Source of the DNA: JBDTNK01 sp039933775
GTDB lineage: Bacteria; Chloroflexota; Limnocylindria; QHBO01
Length of the DNA: 18,594 nucleotides
NCBI GenBank assembly: GCA_039933775.1
Contig: JBDTNK010000037.1
Location: forward strand, 1-18,594
Reading direction: 5' to 3'
Part shown: in pieces, positions 7,349-14,617 of the stretch
Position numbering within the stretch: the stretch's first letter is position 1
Layout: each line of letters begins with the position of its first letter
The notes under the pieces: model-generated
What the model was told of the DNA's origin: nothing
The model's database searches: none
The model's input: the letters and a program-made list of their open reading frames with translations, nothing else
Position numbers and translations under genes: made by a program

Positions 7349-8326
7349 TTACGTCGTCGCTCTGGTTCGCCGCATCGGACCTGCCGCATATGGCGGCGTC
7401 ACTGGTGGCTGCGATGGAGGACGATGGTCTCCGCCGACGGAGTGCCGCGCGTCCCCTGCAATGCCGACGAGGTCAGCGCTTACCCGCCACAGCCGGGCGG
7501 CCGTCGCCGTGTCGTACGAGGACACGCGGGACTTTCTGGCCTTGCGCTTGGCGAAGTACCTGCCGGTAACGCCCTCCGCTTCGGGCGAGCTGGCCAGGTA
7601 GATGGGGGTTTCCGCGCCACGCGCCGGGCTCTTCATGAACGGTCGCAGGATGGCGACAAGGAAGCCCAGGGCGGGGTCCTCCGCGCTGAAGGCGGTGCTG
7701 GTCAGGCCCGGATGCAGCGCCGTCGCCGTGACACCCGTGCCAGCCAATCGCCTGGCGAGCTCATACGTGAACATCACGTTGGCCAACTTCGACTGGTTGT
7801 ACGCCGTCGAGCCGGAATAGTTTCGCTCCCCCATCAGGTCGTCGAAGTCGATCTTGCCCATGGATTGGGCTCCGGACGACACGGTGACGACACGGGCAGG
7901 CGCGCTGGCCATGAGAAGCTCGGACAGGAGGCTGGTCAGAAGAAACGGCGCGAGGTGGTTGAGGGCGAACGTATGCTCCAGACCGTCGGCCGTCACACGA
8001 CGGTGGGCCCAGAAGCCGCCGACATTGTTGAGCAGCACATCGAGCCGCGGGTACGCGGCCAGGACCTCGCCAGCCAAGCGCCGAACCTCGGACTGCGACG
8101 ACATGTCGGCGACGAAGACGTCCACAGCTGCGTTGCCCGATACGCGGGCGATCGTTGCGGCGGCCAGCTCAGCGCGGGCCCGGTCGCGCCCAGTGATGCC
8201 CACCCGGGCACCCATCGAAGCCAGACCGATCGCGGCAGCCCTGCCGATCCCACCGGTGCCACCGGTGATCAACACGGTCTTGCCCCTCATCGAACGTGTG
8301 ACGGCCACGGGCGTGGGTCGGCTCAT
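7349..8326 (-). CDS. short-chain dehydrogenase/reductase (retinol dehydrogenase-like)
   Basis: A 325-residue classical SDR. It has the nucleotide-binding TGGTGGIG at 21-28 and a NNVG motif at 100-103. Catalytic residues are probably Ser150/151 (TVSSGAQ), Tyr176 and Lys180 (YNQSK), followed by HPGLTST at 205-211. The preserved GRDRARAE after the second strand suggests NADP(H) preference. The sequence pattern resembles the RDH/WWOX-like SDRs that reduce or oxidise hydrophobic carbonyls or alcohols; the substrate is unknown. The start is ATG at 8326, preceded by AAGGAG, and overlaps the DUF4389 stop as ATGA. Family members usually end shortly after the LW..S..LVG helix (about residue 288). This one continues about 37 residues in Pro/Arg-rich sequence, perhaps through loss of an earlier stop. 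Confidence 0.93.
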   Translation of the reverse strand: MSRPTPVAVTRSMRGKTVLITGGTGGIGRAAAIGLASMGARVGITGRDRARAELAAATIARVSGNAAVDVFVADMSSQSEVRRLAGEVLAAYPRLDVLLNNVGGFWAHRRVTADGLEHTFALNHLAPFLLTSLLSELLMASAPARVVTVSSGAQSMGKIDFDDLMGERNYSGSTAYNQSKLANVMFTYELARRLAGTGVTATALHPGLTSTAFSAEDPALGFLVAILRPFMKSPARGAETPIYLASSPEAEGVTGRYFAKRKARKSRVSSYDTATAARLWRVSADLVGIAGDARHSVGGDHRPPSQPPVTPPYAAGPMRRTRATT

Positions 8327-8988
8327 GCGGCTCCTTCCTTGAGGCTGAATGGCGGGTAGCGGTCGGTGACAAGCAGGAAGGCGTAGGCGCTGACGCGCAG
8401 GCTCCAGCGGCCGACTCCGACGATGTAGTCGAACAGGGTCTGCGGATAGCGTCCGGTGAGGAGGATGGCGAACCAGGCGAGGATGATCGCGATGACCGCG
8501 CCGATCCAGAGAACGAAGAGGACGATGTAATGCGGGATGGCCAGCAGCCACTTCACCAGCGGCAGCCAGCGATTGAGATCGCGCTCGACGTCGGGGTACT
8601 CGATCTCGAGATGGACCGACTGCTCGTCGACAGTCGATGGATAGCGATCGGTGAGCAGCGCGACGTAGGCGCCCACTCGCGCTCCGAAGCGGGCCAGCTC
8701 GCGAGCGAAGTCGAACCACCAGCGTGGATAGCGCTCGCGCACGACGATCATCAACGCCGTCGCGACGGCAAGGCCGGCCAATAGGCCGCCGCCCGAGCTC
8801 GCCAATTGTTCACCGGTCGCGGTGACCATGGTCTGGTTGCCGCTGGCGGTGACCAGGCCAAGGATGACGGCAATCGGGATGACCCAGACAACGCGCAACA
8901 GCGTCGTCAGCCGGTTGAGCTTCTCGGGATAGTCGATGGTGAGTCGTGCCGCGTACGGCGCGGGCGCGGACTGGGCATGCGCCGTCAT
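8323..8988 (-). CDS. DUF4389 membrane protein with internal duplication
   Basis: A 221-residue membrane protein made of two related halves, about 15-118 and 126-215. Each half begins with a YP-containing amphipathic segment (IDYPEKLNR; IEYPDVERDLNR), then a helix pair, then RYP...FDF/FDY and ends AYxxLLTDRYP or AYAFLLVTDRYP. This is the hallmark of DUF4389, whose function is not known. Hydrophobic segments lie near 30-47, 68-84, 146-176 and 198-208. The start is ATG at 8988, overlapping the upstream DUF4386 stop as ATGA. Its own stop overlaps the SDR start in the same way, so three consecutive genes are translationally coupled. Placement between a DUF4386 protein and an SDR suggests a shared membrane-associated process. 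Confidence 0.9.
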   Translation of the reverse strand: MTAHAQSAPAPYAARLTIDYPEKLNRLTTLLRVVWVIPIAVILGLVTASGNQTMVTATGEQLASSGGGLLAGLAVATALMIVVRERYPRWWFDFARELARFGARVGAYVALLTDRYPSTVDEQSVHLEIEYPDVERDLNRWLPLVKWLLAIPHYIVLFVLWIGAVIAIILAWFAILLTGRYPQTLFDYIVGVGRWSLRVSAYAFLLVTDRYPPFSLKEGAA

Positions 8989-9791
8989 GACGCCACCGCG
9001 ACCGATGCAACGGCCGTCCCCGGACCGGAGCGTTCGGCCTCCGCGGCCGAGATGCGTCCCCGGGCCATCGCGGCCCGGTCAAAGCCCTTGAAGATCAGCC
9101 AGAAGGCAATCCCGATCTCGAACAGCGCGCCGGGGATCAAGAGCACCAGTTCCAGTGGCAGGCCGAAGATCTCTGAGATGGAGCCGGCCGCATGCATCAG
9201 GTAGCCCACCACGCCAAGGCCGGCGAGCGCTCGCGGGATCAATCGGGTCCGGAATAACAGCAGAGCGAGGAACACGCCGCCGAAGCACAGGATTGCCTGG
9301 CCCACGTTGTAGGCGACGGTGTTCGACTCGCTCAGGAGTGACCCGATGCCCGGGGCCCAGGCGGCACTTGATGGCCCGGCGTCTGAGGCAATCTGGGCAA
9401 GCGGAACGAGCATCAGCAGGAAGAGCGCTCCGATGTCGAGAAAGACCACCTGGACCGCGATTGCGGCGAGGTAGACCAGCGCGGTGCGCATGCCGTGGTT
9501 TGCCAAGATCGGGAAGAAGAGCACTCCTTTGCCGATGTCGACCACCGTGTTTCCCAGCATCAGGAATGCGCCGAGGATCAGGGTCGTCTCAACCGCCGGG
9601 ATGTTCGCCACGAAGTCGGGGACGGTGATCACCGAATTCACCAGGGCGAGGCCGATTCCGTAGGTGAGGAAGCCGATCAGGAACAGCGCCCCGATCAATT
9701 TGGCGTAGGTCTTGTGGGATGCGGTTCTCGCTTCGGTGGTCGACACGTTACGACGAGCGACCGGGTTACGGGTCTGCACTGTGGTCTGCAT
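8985..9791 (-). CDS. DUF4386 domain membrane protein
   Basis: A 268-residue protein with a polar N-terminus of about 28 residues and six or seven helices. It has the typical DUF4386 opening (RTASHKTYAKLIGALFLIGF near 22-41) and the characteristic late segment LIPGALFEIGIAFWLIFKGF, followed by a short Ala-rich tail. The open frame extends to 9875, but ATG 9791 is chosen because GGAGGAATCGAA lies immediately upstream, and the extra N-terminal residues would be unrelated in style. The stop overlaps the DUF4389 start (ATGA). It lies 80 bases after the MDR oxidoreductase gene and probably shares its promoter. It is clearly in the same family as, but not a close copy of, the DUF4386 proteins at the two window edges. 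Biochemical role unknown. Confidence 0.9.
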   Translation of the reverse strand: MQTTVQTRNPVARRNVSTTEARTASHKTYAKLIGALFLIGFLTYGIGLALVNSVITVPDFVANIPAVETTLILGAFLMLGNTVVDIGKGVLFFPILANHGMRTALVYLAAIAVQVVFLDIGALFLLMLVPLAQIASDAGPSSAAWAPGIGSLLSESNTVAYNVGQAILCFGGVFLALLLFRTRLIPRALAGLGVVGYLMHAAGSISEIFGLPLELVLLIPGALFEIGIAFWLIFKGFDRAAMARGRISAAEAERSGPGTAVASVAVAS

Positions 9792-9871
9792 TTCGATTCC
9801 TCCGTCTGCTGGTGAGCCGCCGCAGATCGGCGCTCTCGTTCTGCCTGGTTGCCCTGTAACCGATCCACGCT

Positions 9872-10831
9872 TCACACGGTGATCACGGTCTTGCCGCGGG
9901 CGTGGCCTTCTCCCACGTAGCTCATGGCCTGGGCGGTCTCGCTGAGTGGATAGCTGCGGTCCATGACCGGCGTGACCTTGCCGGCCTCGATCAGCTCGGT
10001 GAGGGCCAGCAGGCCCTCATGCTTCATCGAGACCAGGAACGTCTTGAAGGTCTGGCTCACGAACGGGGACAGCACCTTGGCGACGATCACGCGCCCGCCG
10101 CTGGCGAACCAGCGGTTGTCGAAGCGCCCGCCATTCGGCACCAGGGTTCCGGTCGAGGTGAGTACGCCGCGGAGCTCCGACAGCGAATGGTTCGACACGT
10201 TGTCGAGGACGAGGTCGTACCGCTGCGTGCCCTTGGTGAAGTCCTGGCGGGTGTAGTCGATGACGTGGTCGGCGCCGATCGATCGCAGCAGTTCCACGTT
10301 GCGGGAGCTGGTCACGCCGGTGACCTCGGCGCCGAGTGCCTTGGCGATCTGCACCGCGAAGGTGCCGATGCCGCCCGAGGCGCCGTTGATCAGGACCTTG
10401 TGCCCGGCCCGCACGTCGCTCAAGGCCTGCAGCGCGACCAGGCCGGCCGTCGGAACGGTGGCCGCCTGCTCGAAGGTGAGATTGGCCGGCTTGGGCGCCA
10501 GCTCATCCTCGGCGGCAGCCGCGTACTCGGCATACGAGGCGGCGGCCGAGCCGAAGACCTCGTCACCGGGCTTAAAGCGGGTCACGCCGCTGCCGACGGA
10601 CTCGACCACGCCCGCCACGTCGGTCCCGCGGACCGCGTTCTTCGGCTTGCCCATCCCATAGATCGGCCGAGCGATGTACGGCAGGCCGCTCATGATCGCC
10701 CAGTCGGCGATGTTCACACCAGCCGCCCGGACGCGAATGAGCACCTGGTCATCGCCGATGTCGGGCCGGTTGATGTCCCGCGCCTGCAGGACCTCGGCGG
10801 CTCCGTACGTGTCTTGCGTGATTGCCTTCAT
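9872..10831 (-). CDS. zinc-free MDR NAD(P)-dependent oxidoreductase (quinone reductase-like)
   Basis: A 319-residue medium-chain dehydrogenase/reductase. The GroES-like domain occupies about 1-125 (RAAGVNIADW near 35-44, RGTDVAGVVESVG at 68-80, FKPGDEVFG at 86-94). The Rossmann domain carries LINGASGGIGTFAVQIAKAL (147-166, coenzyme loop GASGGIG at 150-156), and a C-terminal catalytic segment ends HARGKTVITV. The cysteine ligands of zinc alcohol dehydrogenases are absent, which fits the quinone oxidoreductase/enoyl reductase branch that uses NADPH on electrophilic carbonyls or quinones; the substrate is not predictable. The start is ATG at 10831 with AGGAG six bases upstream; longer in-frame starts up to 11029 lack such a site and cross the promoter region. 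It is the first gene of the minus-strand operon that continues through DUF4386, DUF4389 and SDR. Confidence 0.94.
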   Translation of the reverse strand: MKAITQDTYGAAEVLQARDINRPDIGDDQVLIRVRAAGVNIADWAIMSGLPYIARPIYGMGKPKNAVRGTDVAGVVESVGSGVTRFKPGDEVFGSAAASYAEYAAAAEDELAPKPANLTFEQAATVPTAGLVALQALSDVRAGHKVLINGASGGIGTFAVQIAKALGAEVTGVTSSRNVELLRSIGADHVIDYTRQDFTKGTQRYDLVLDNVSNHSLSELRGVLTSTGTLVPNGGRFDNRWFASGGRVIVAKVLSPFVSQTFKTFLVSMKHEGLLALTELIEAGKVTPVMDRSYPLSETAQAMSYVGEGHARGKTVITV

Positions 10832-10900
10832 GTGAGCTCCTCTCATTAGATGGACAGTCCCCACGCTAGGCACGGCGAGCAGCCACCGAATCCGGACGAA

Positions 10901-10918
10901 CACGTAGCCGGCACGTAG
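10901..10918. promoter_or_regulatory. 11-base-period direct repeat in divergent promoter region
   Basis: CACGTAG occurs at 10901-10907 and 10912-10918, exactly 11 bases apart, in the 169-base gap between the MDR gene (start 10831, minus) and the small plus-strand gene (start 11001). A related palindromic TACGTA lies at 10939-10944. Read on the minus strand the repeats are CTACGTG. They sit about 70-90 bases before the MDR start, a plausible activator-site position. The motif differs from the CCCACA repeats at 741 and 5852 but has the same period. A nearby STAND/LuxR regulator (11268-13583) is a candidate ligand, by proximity only. Confidence 0.35.
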
Positions 10919-11000
10919 ACATCCGGGATGGCCCGCACTACGTACCGGCTCGGTGTTCCCCTCGATGTCTGACGCCCGACAGGCGGCGACCATGGGCGCC

Positions 11001-11375
11001 ATGCCCCACTTCTTGGTCGAGCTCCACATGCGCGACGCGGGACAGCCTGAGTTGGATCGCGCGCTGGGGATGTTGGAAGCCGCTCAGTCTCGGTTGCGAG
11101 ATAGGGCCACGGTGACGCGCGTGATCATTTCCGGCGTCAGCCGTGAGGATGGGCGCCTCGTTTGCTTGATCGAAGCAACCAGTCTCGAGGTGGCGCGACG
11201 CCTGCTCAGCGTGGCTCTCCTGCCGGCTGGTCGGGTACGCGAGATCACCGAGATCGGAAGTAGGCCCCTACTCGGTAGTCGACACCCAGGAGGCGATGTT
11301 GACCCGGGAGTTGAATCCGAGCTTGTTGAGGATGTTGTAGACGTGCGTCTCGACGGTGCGCTCGGACAGGAATAG
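11001..11375 (+). CDS. small ferredoxin-like (ABM/DUF4242-like) protein
   Basis: The frame begins MPHFLVELHMRDAG at ATG 11001; an in-frame ATG at 10992 is also possible, and neither has a strong ribosome site. The first 85 residues have a beta-alpha-beta-beta-alpha-beta pattern: a strand FLVEL, a helix of about 23 residues, VTRVIISGVSREDGRLVCLI, a second helix SLEVARRLLSVA, and REITEI. This resembles small dimeric alpha/beta-barrel proteins of the DUF4242 or antibiotic-monooxygenase-like type, but I cannot name a family with certainty. After about residue 87 the frame runs into the 3' end of the convergent regulator and reads as antisense of that gene. The native C-terminus was probably near 11260, with a stop since lost or shifted. 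It is divergent from the oxidoreductase operon. Confidence 0.55.
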   Translation: MPHFLVELHMRDAGQPELDRALGMLEAAQSRLRDRATVTRVIISGVSREDGRLVCLIEATSLEVARRLLSVALLPAGRVREITEIGSRPLLGSRHPGGDVDPGVESELVEDVVDVRLDGALGQE

Positions 11376-13583
11376 CCGAGTGGCGATCTCCTTGTTGCTC
11401 AACCCCTCGGCAACGAGCTCCGCGACCTCCCGTTCACGTTTGCCGAGCGGATCGGGGGACTTTTCGACCGTACGGCCGGTGGCTCGCGCGACCTTCGTCC
11501 CGAGCGCCAGCGCCACGGCACCTTCCCGGTCCAGGTGCGCTCCCTCGTCGTAGGCCTTGTTGTAGCGGTCGTTGCCGAGCGCGGCCCTTGCCTGCTCTTT
11601 AGCCTCCTCGACAAGTGAACTCGTGAACGGGCTGATCTGTGCGCCGATCGCGAGGCGCAGCATCTCAGACGCCCCCAACAGACCTGCAGAACGCGGACCG
11701 TTGCCTGCCATCGCGGCGCTGCTTGCGAGCATTTGCATCCGCATCACCAGCCCGGGACGGTCGTCGATGACGAGGGTGGCACGCAGCGCGTCGACCAACG
11801 CCGCCTCGGCGGCGGCATGCTCGCCGACCATCAGCGCGCCCACTCCGGCACTGGTGAGGTGCGTGCTGAGCATGAAGAGCTCACCGCGCTGCCGGCAGCG
11901 CGTTGCCGCGGCGAGCCCGACATCGCGCATCCGCACGAAGTCGCCCTCCTGGCCGGCGACAAAGGCCTCGGACTGCGCAGCCGCGATGAACGTCAGGTCG
12001 TCGCCCAAAGAACCTGCGAGGGCCGTGGCGTCGGCGGAAGTCACGCGAGCTGCAGACAGATCGCCCGCCAGCACCTGCAGGGCGGCCTGGTTCACCATAA
12101 CCAGCACCAAGAAGGCGTCATCCTTCAAGCGACGGGCGATCGTACGCGCCTCCGCGACAGCCTCCAGGCCGGCCGCGTGGTCGCCCTCGGTCACCGCAAG
12201 GGAGATCCTCACAAGCAGCGCGCGGCTTCGGATACCCTCGTCGCGACCATGACGCTCAAGGAGCGCGTTGATCCAATGGATGCCCTCGGTCACGGCTCGG
12301 TTTCTCCAGTACCGGCCAAGGCCGACCGCCATCGTCAGCCCAAGGTCCGCGCCGTCGGGTTTGGCCAGGCAGTGCCGCAATGCGGCGCGGATGTTATCCG
12401 CTTCGAGATCCAGCTCGCCAAGCGATGCAAGTGTGGCTACGTCACCGGCCCCGGCGCTGTCGAGTTCGGTGAATCCGCAGAGCCCCGCAAAGAACGAGAG
12501 GTGGGCGTCTCTCGCAACAGCTTTCTCATCCGCTTCGATCAGCCGCAGAAGCGCGAACTCGCGCATGGTCTCGTGCAGTCGGTAGCGCGCCCGTGCACTC
12601 GTTCCCTCGCGAGTGACGAACGAGCGCTCGACGAGGGCGCTCAGGGAGTCCAACACGCGCGCTCGTTCGAGTGCGGCGCCTCGGCCCACCTCCTCCGCCG
12701 CCTCCAGGCTGAACGAGCCGGAGAACACGGAGATGCGTCGCAGGACCGCTTGCTCAGCTGCGCCCAACAGATCGTGACTCCAGGCGATGGTGGCTTCGAG
12801 GGTCTGGTGGCGCGGCGGTGCGGTTCTGCGGCCTCCCACGAGCAAACCGAATCGGTCGTTGAGACGCTCGACCAACTGATCCAGGCCGAGGGTGCGAAGT
12901 CGGACGGCCGCGAGCTCGATCGCCAGGGGGATGCCGTCCAGGCGCCGCGCCAGCTCGACCACGGCGGCCTGGTTGTCGGGGGTCACCGCGAAGCCTGCGC
13001 CGGCTTCTCTTGCACGCTCGACGAGCAGGGCGACGGCTTCCGACTCGGCGACCCGGTCGGGCGCCATGCGCCCATCGCCGTCCGGCAGTGCGAGCGGGCT
13101 GACCTGGATGATGGTTTCGCCGGCGATTCCCAGGGGCTGACGACTGGTGGCCAGGATCCGCAGCCCAGGCGCCTCACGAAGCAGCGCTTCGGCCAGCAGC
13201 GCGCAGGCATCGACAAGGTGCTCACAGTTGTCGAGGACGAGCAGCAGCCGCTTTTCGGCGACGTAGTCGATGAGCCTGGACACGGGCCAACGGCTCAATT
13301 CGTCGCGGAGCCCAAGCGCCGTCATGACCGCTTTGGTGACGAGCTCGGGATCCCCGACGCCGGCGAGCTCCACCAGCCACACACCGTCGGAAATGCCCCG
13401 CCGCAGATCGGTCGCCGATCGGGCCGCCAGGCGGGTCTTGCCAACCCCACCCGGACCGACCAGGGTCACCAGGCGTGCGCCGGTCAGGGCGGCCTTGACC
13501 GCCTGAACCTGGCGGCGTCTGCCGATGAAGGACGTCAGCTCACCCGGTAGGTTCCCTCGTAGCGATGCGGCCGTGCTCCCCAT
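11268..13583 (-). CDS. STAND ATPase-LuxR transcriptional regulator
   Basis: A 771-residue regulator starting near MGSTAASLRGNLP. Residues 12-25 are the LPGELTSFIGRRRQV entry typical of these ATPases. Then come Walker A GPGGVGKTR at 43-51, Walker B LLVLDN at 114-119, ATSRQPL at 145-151 and GIPLAIEL at 217-224. A winged-helix-like segment and a long helical TPR-like region reach about 700. Residues 711-771 are a LuxR/GerE helix-turn-helix (GKREREVAELVAEGLSNKEI). Unlike the 798-3428 protein it has no Xre head. Such proteins are usually ligand- and nucleotide-gated activators. ATG 13583 is chosen as the first conserved start; a TTG at 13649 would add 22 residues of no recognisable character. Its ribosome site is weak. 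The 3' end overlaps the small plus-strand frame by 108 bases. Confidence 0.93.
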   Translation of the reverse strand: MGSTAASLRGNLPGELTSFIGRRRQVQAVKAALTGARLVTLVGPGGVGKTRLAARSATDLRRGISDGVWLVELAGVGDPELVTKAVMTALGLRDELSRWPVSRLIDYVAEKRLLLVLDNCEHLVDACALLAEALLREAPGLRILATSRQPLGIAGETIIQVSPLALPDGDGRMAPDRVAESEAVALLVERAREAGAGFAVTPDNQAAVVELARRLDGIPLAIELAAVRLRTLGLDQLVERLNDRFGLLVGGRRTAPPRHQTLEATIAWSHDLLGAAEQAVLRRISVFSGSFSLEAAEEVGRGAALERARVLDSLSALVERSFVTREGTSARARYRLHETMREFALLRLIEADEKAVARDAHLSFFAGLCGFTELDSAGAGDVATLASLGELDLEADNIRAALRHCLAKPDGADLGLTMAVGLGRYWRNRAVTEGIHWINALLERHGRDEGIRSRALLVRISLAVTEGDHAAGLEAVAEARTIARRLKDDAFLVLVMVNQAALQVLAGDLSAARVTSADATALAGSLGDDLTFIAAAQSEAFVAGQEGDFVRMRDVGLAAATRCRQRGELFMLSTHLTSAGVGALMVGEHAAAEAALVDALRATLVIDDRPGLVMRMQMLASSAAMAGNGPRSAGLLGASEMLRLAIGAQISPFTSSLVEEAKEQARAALGNDRYNKAYDEGAHLDREGAVALALGTKVARATGRTVEKSPDPLGKREREVAELVAEGLSNKEIATRLFLSERTVETHVYNILNKLGFNSRVNIASWVSTTE

Positions 13584-13701
13584 GGCCGAGAGTGTACAAG
13601 CGGGCTCGCGGTGGTTCTGTCGAAGGGCCCGAGCCAGCTGTCCCGACAAAACCCCGATCCCTCGCTCTGGACATAGTCAACTGGCTCTAGGCGCCGCGAT
13701 A

Positions 13702-13850
13702 CAGTTATGCGGTCAAATTGAGCGTGAAGCGGGTGGTTGGTGGGCGACACTGGACTCGAACCAGTGACCTCTTGCATGTCAAGCACCTCCGCCTGAGCGC
13801 TGTGCTACGAGCGTGGTGGGCCGAGCGACAACACCTCAGTTATGCGGTCA
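13702..13850. repeat. 14-base perfect direct repeat bracketing the tRNA fragment
   Basis: CAGTTATGCGGTCA is present at 13702-13715 and again, identical and in the same orientation, at 13837-13850, a period of 135 bases. The tRNA-Val-like 3' half lies between the two copies. A shorter second duplication, TGGTGGGC, occurs at 13738-13745 (the CCA end of the tRNA fragment) and at 13814-13821. The sequence between the copies is not otherwise repeated. The pattern suggests a small insertion with target duplication, or recombination at an attachment core. Confidence 0.75.
13738..13787 (-). tRNA. tRNA-Val(GAC) 3' half, 5' half unrecognisable
   Basis: On the minus strand the T-arm ACTGG-TTCGAGT-CCAGT (13765-13749) is perfect. 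It is followed by acceptor strand GTCGCCC (13748-13742), discriminator A and an encoded CCA (13740-13738). Upstream are a variable loop AGGTC and an anticodon loop TTGACAT (13782-13776) with anticodon GAC for valine. The 3' anticodon strand GCAAG pairs at only the inner three positions with GGTGC, and no GGGCGAC-like 5' acceptor strand exists within the next 60 bases, although TAGCACAG at 13808-13801 may be a relic of the D-arm. It is best read as a truncated tRNA gene or attachment-site remnant, probably not a working tRNA. Confidence 0.5.
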
Positions 13851-13943
13851 CGGTTTCCGCAAGCCGGCGCCTTGGAATCGGGCCGTCCATACCTCGGGCG
13901 CGCCGCTATTGCCAGCAAGCCCCCAGGTTCGAATCAATCGTGA

Positions 13944-13974
13944 GCGGACCGGGTTCAGCTTCCCCCTGGTCCGC
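13944..13974 (-). terminator. hairpin at the end of the kinase/response-regulator operon
   Basis: GCGGACC (13944-13950) and GGTCCGC (13968-13974) form a perfect 7-base stem, with possible extra GGG/CCC pairing inside. The stop codon of the last response-regulator gene (13957-13955) is in the loop. On the minus strand the hairpin is followed by GCTCACGATTGATTCG, without a clear T-run. It may slow or end transcription of the two-component operon, but it is not a canonical intrinsic terminator. Confidence 0.35.
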
Positions 13975-14617
13975 GGAGATGCGCCAGCACCGCTAGCACC
14001 CGCCGGTGATCGTCAGCGGCGGGCGGCAGTTCGAGCTTCGAGAAGATGTTGGCTATGTGGGCCTCGACCGTCTTGCGCGCCATCGATAGTCGGTCGCCGA
14101 TCGCCTGGTTCGAGCGTCCCTCTGCCATCAACGCCAGCACGGCGCGCTCGCGTTCGGTCAGGTCATCGAGTGGGACACGTGATCGCCGCCCGACAAGCAC
14201 GGCGACGACAGCCGGGTCGATGGCGGTGCCACCCTTCGCGACCCTCCGGATTGCATCGGCGAAGTCGTCTAGGTCCTGGACCCGATCCTTGAGCAGATAG
14301 CCGATCCCGCCGGCACCGTCGCTCATCAATCGCAAGGCGAACGACGGCTCGACGTGGTGGGACAGGACCAAGATGCCGATCGCCGGTCCATGCTCCGCGC
14401 GGATCGACTCGGCCGCGAGCAGTCCCTCGTCGGTGTTGGTCGGTGGCATCCGGATGTCCACGATCGCCACGTCGGGGAGGTGATCTCGCGTCGCCCGGAT
14501 GAGCGCGTCACCGTCGCCGGCCTGGGCCACCACCTCGAAGCCTGCATCGACCAGGAGGCGGGCCATCCCTTCCCGCACGAGAATCGAATCATCGGCGAGG
14601 ACGAGCCGCAGGGTCAT
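13955..14617 (-). CDS. NarL/LuxR-type response regulator
   Basis: A 220-residue two-domain response regulator. The receiver domain covers about 1-125, with acidic pocket Asp9/Asp10, phosphoacceptor Asp54 (VAIVDIRMPP), Ser86 and Lys110 (YLLKD). The LuxR/GerE output domain covers about 150-200 (LTERERAVLALMAEGRSNQA, then TVEAHIANIFSKL). Phosphorylation by the neighbouring kinase should promote dimerisation and DNA binding. The start is ATG at 14617, overlapping the stop of the receiver-only gene as ATGA, so production of the two regulators is coupled. The C-terminal tail after the helix-turn-helix is short. A hairpin overlaps its stop codon. Likely targets are its own operon and the divergent DUF4386/hydrolase genes; this is inference from position. 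Confidence 0.95.
   Translation of the reverse strand: MTLRLVLADDSILVREGMARLLVDAGFEVVAQAGDGDALIRATRDHLPDVAIVDIRMPPTNTDEGLLAAESIRAEHGPAIGILVLSHHVEPSFALRLMSDGAGGIGYLLKDRVQDLDDFADAIRRVAKGGTAIDPAVVAVLVGRRSRVPLDDLTERERAVLALMAEGRSNQAIGDRLSMARKTVEAHIANIFSKLELPPAADDHRRVLAVLAHLRGPGGS

Larger units (their letters stand above)
13584..13954. other. 371-base gap with tRNA fragment and direct repeat
   Basis: No convincing protein gene is present here. Short open frames read peptides such as GRHWTRTSDLLHVKH, which are well-known false translations of tRNA DNA. The gap contains the 3' half of a tRNA-Val(GAC) gene and a 14-base direct repeat around it. It must also hold the promoter of the STAND/LuxR gene starting at 13583. 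A TTGACT at about 13676-13681 on the minus strand could be a -35 box, but no matching -10 box was found. Confidence 0.6.

Noticed and set aside
7235..8359. 374-codon plus-strand frame opposite the SDR
   Set aside because: The minus strand carries the complete SDR motif set; the plus-strand product is compositionally biased and crosses an operon junction.
11733..13550. 605-codon open frame on the plus strand
   Set aside because: It is antisense to the STAND/LuxR regulator, whose Walker, GLPL-type and LuxR motifs are all intact. The plus-strand translation has no recognisable domain; the frame is open only because of high GC.
13920..13942. Second T-loop-like sequence GGTTCGAATC at 13926-13935 on the plus strand
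   Set aside because: The flanks do not pair to form a T-stem, and no acceptor or anticodon arm can be built around it.
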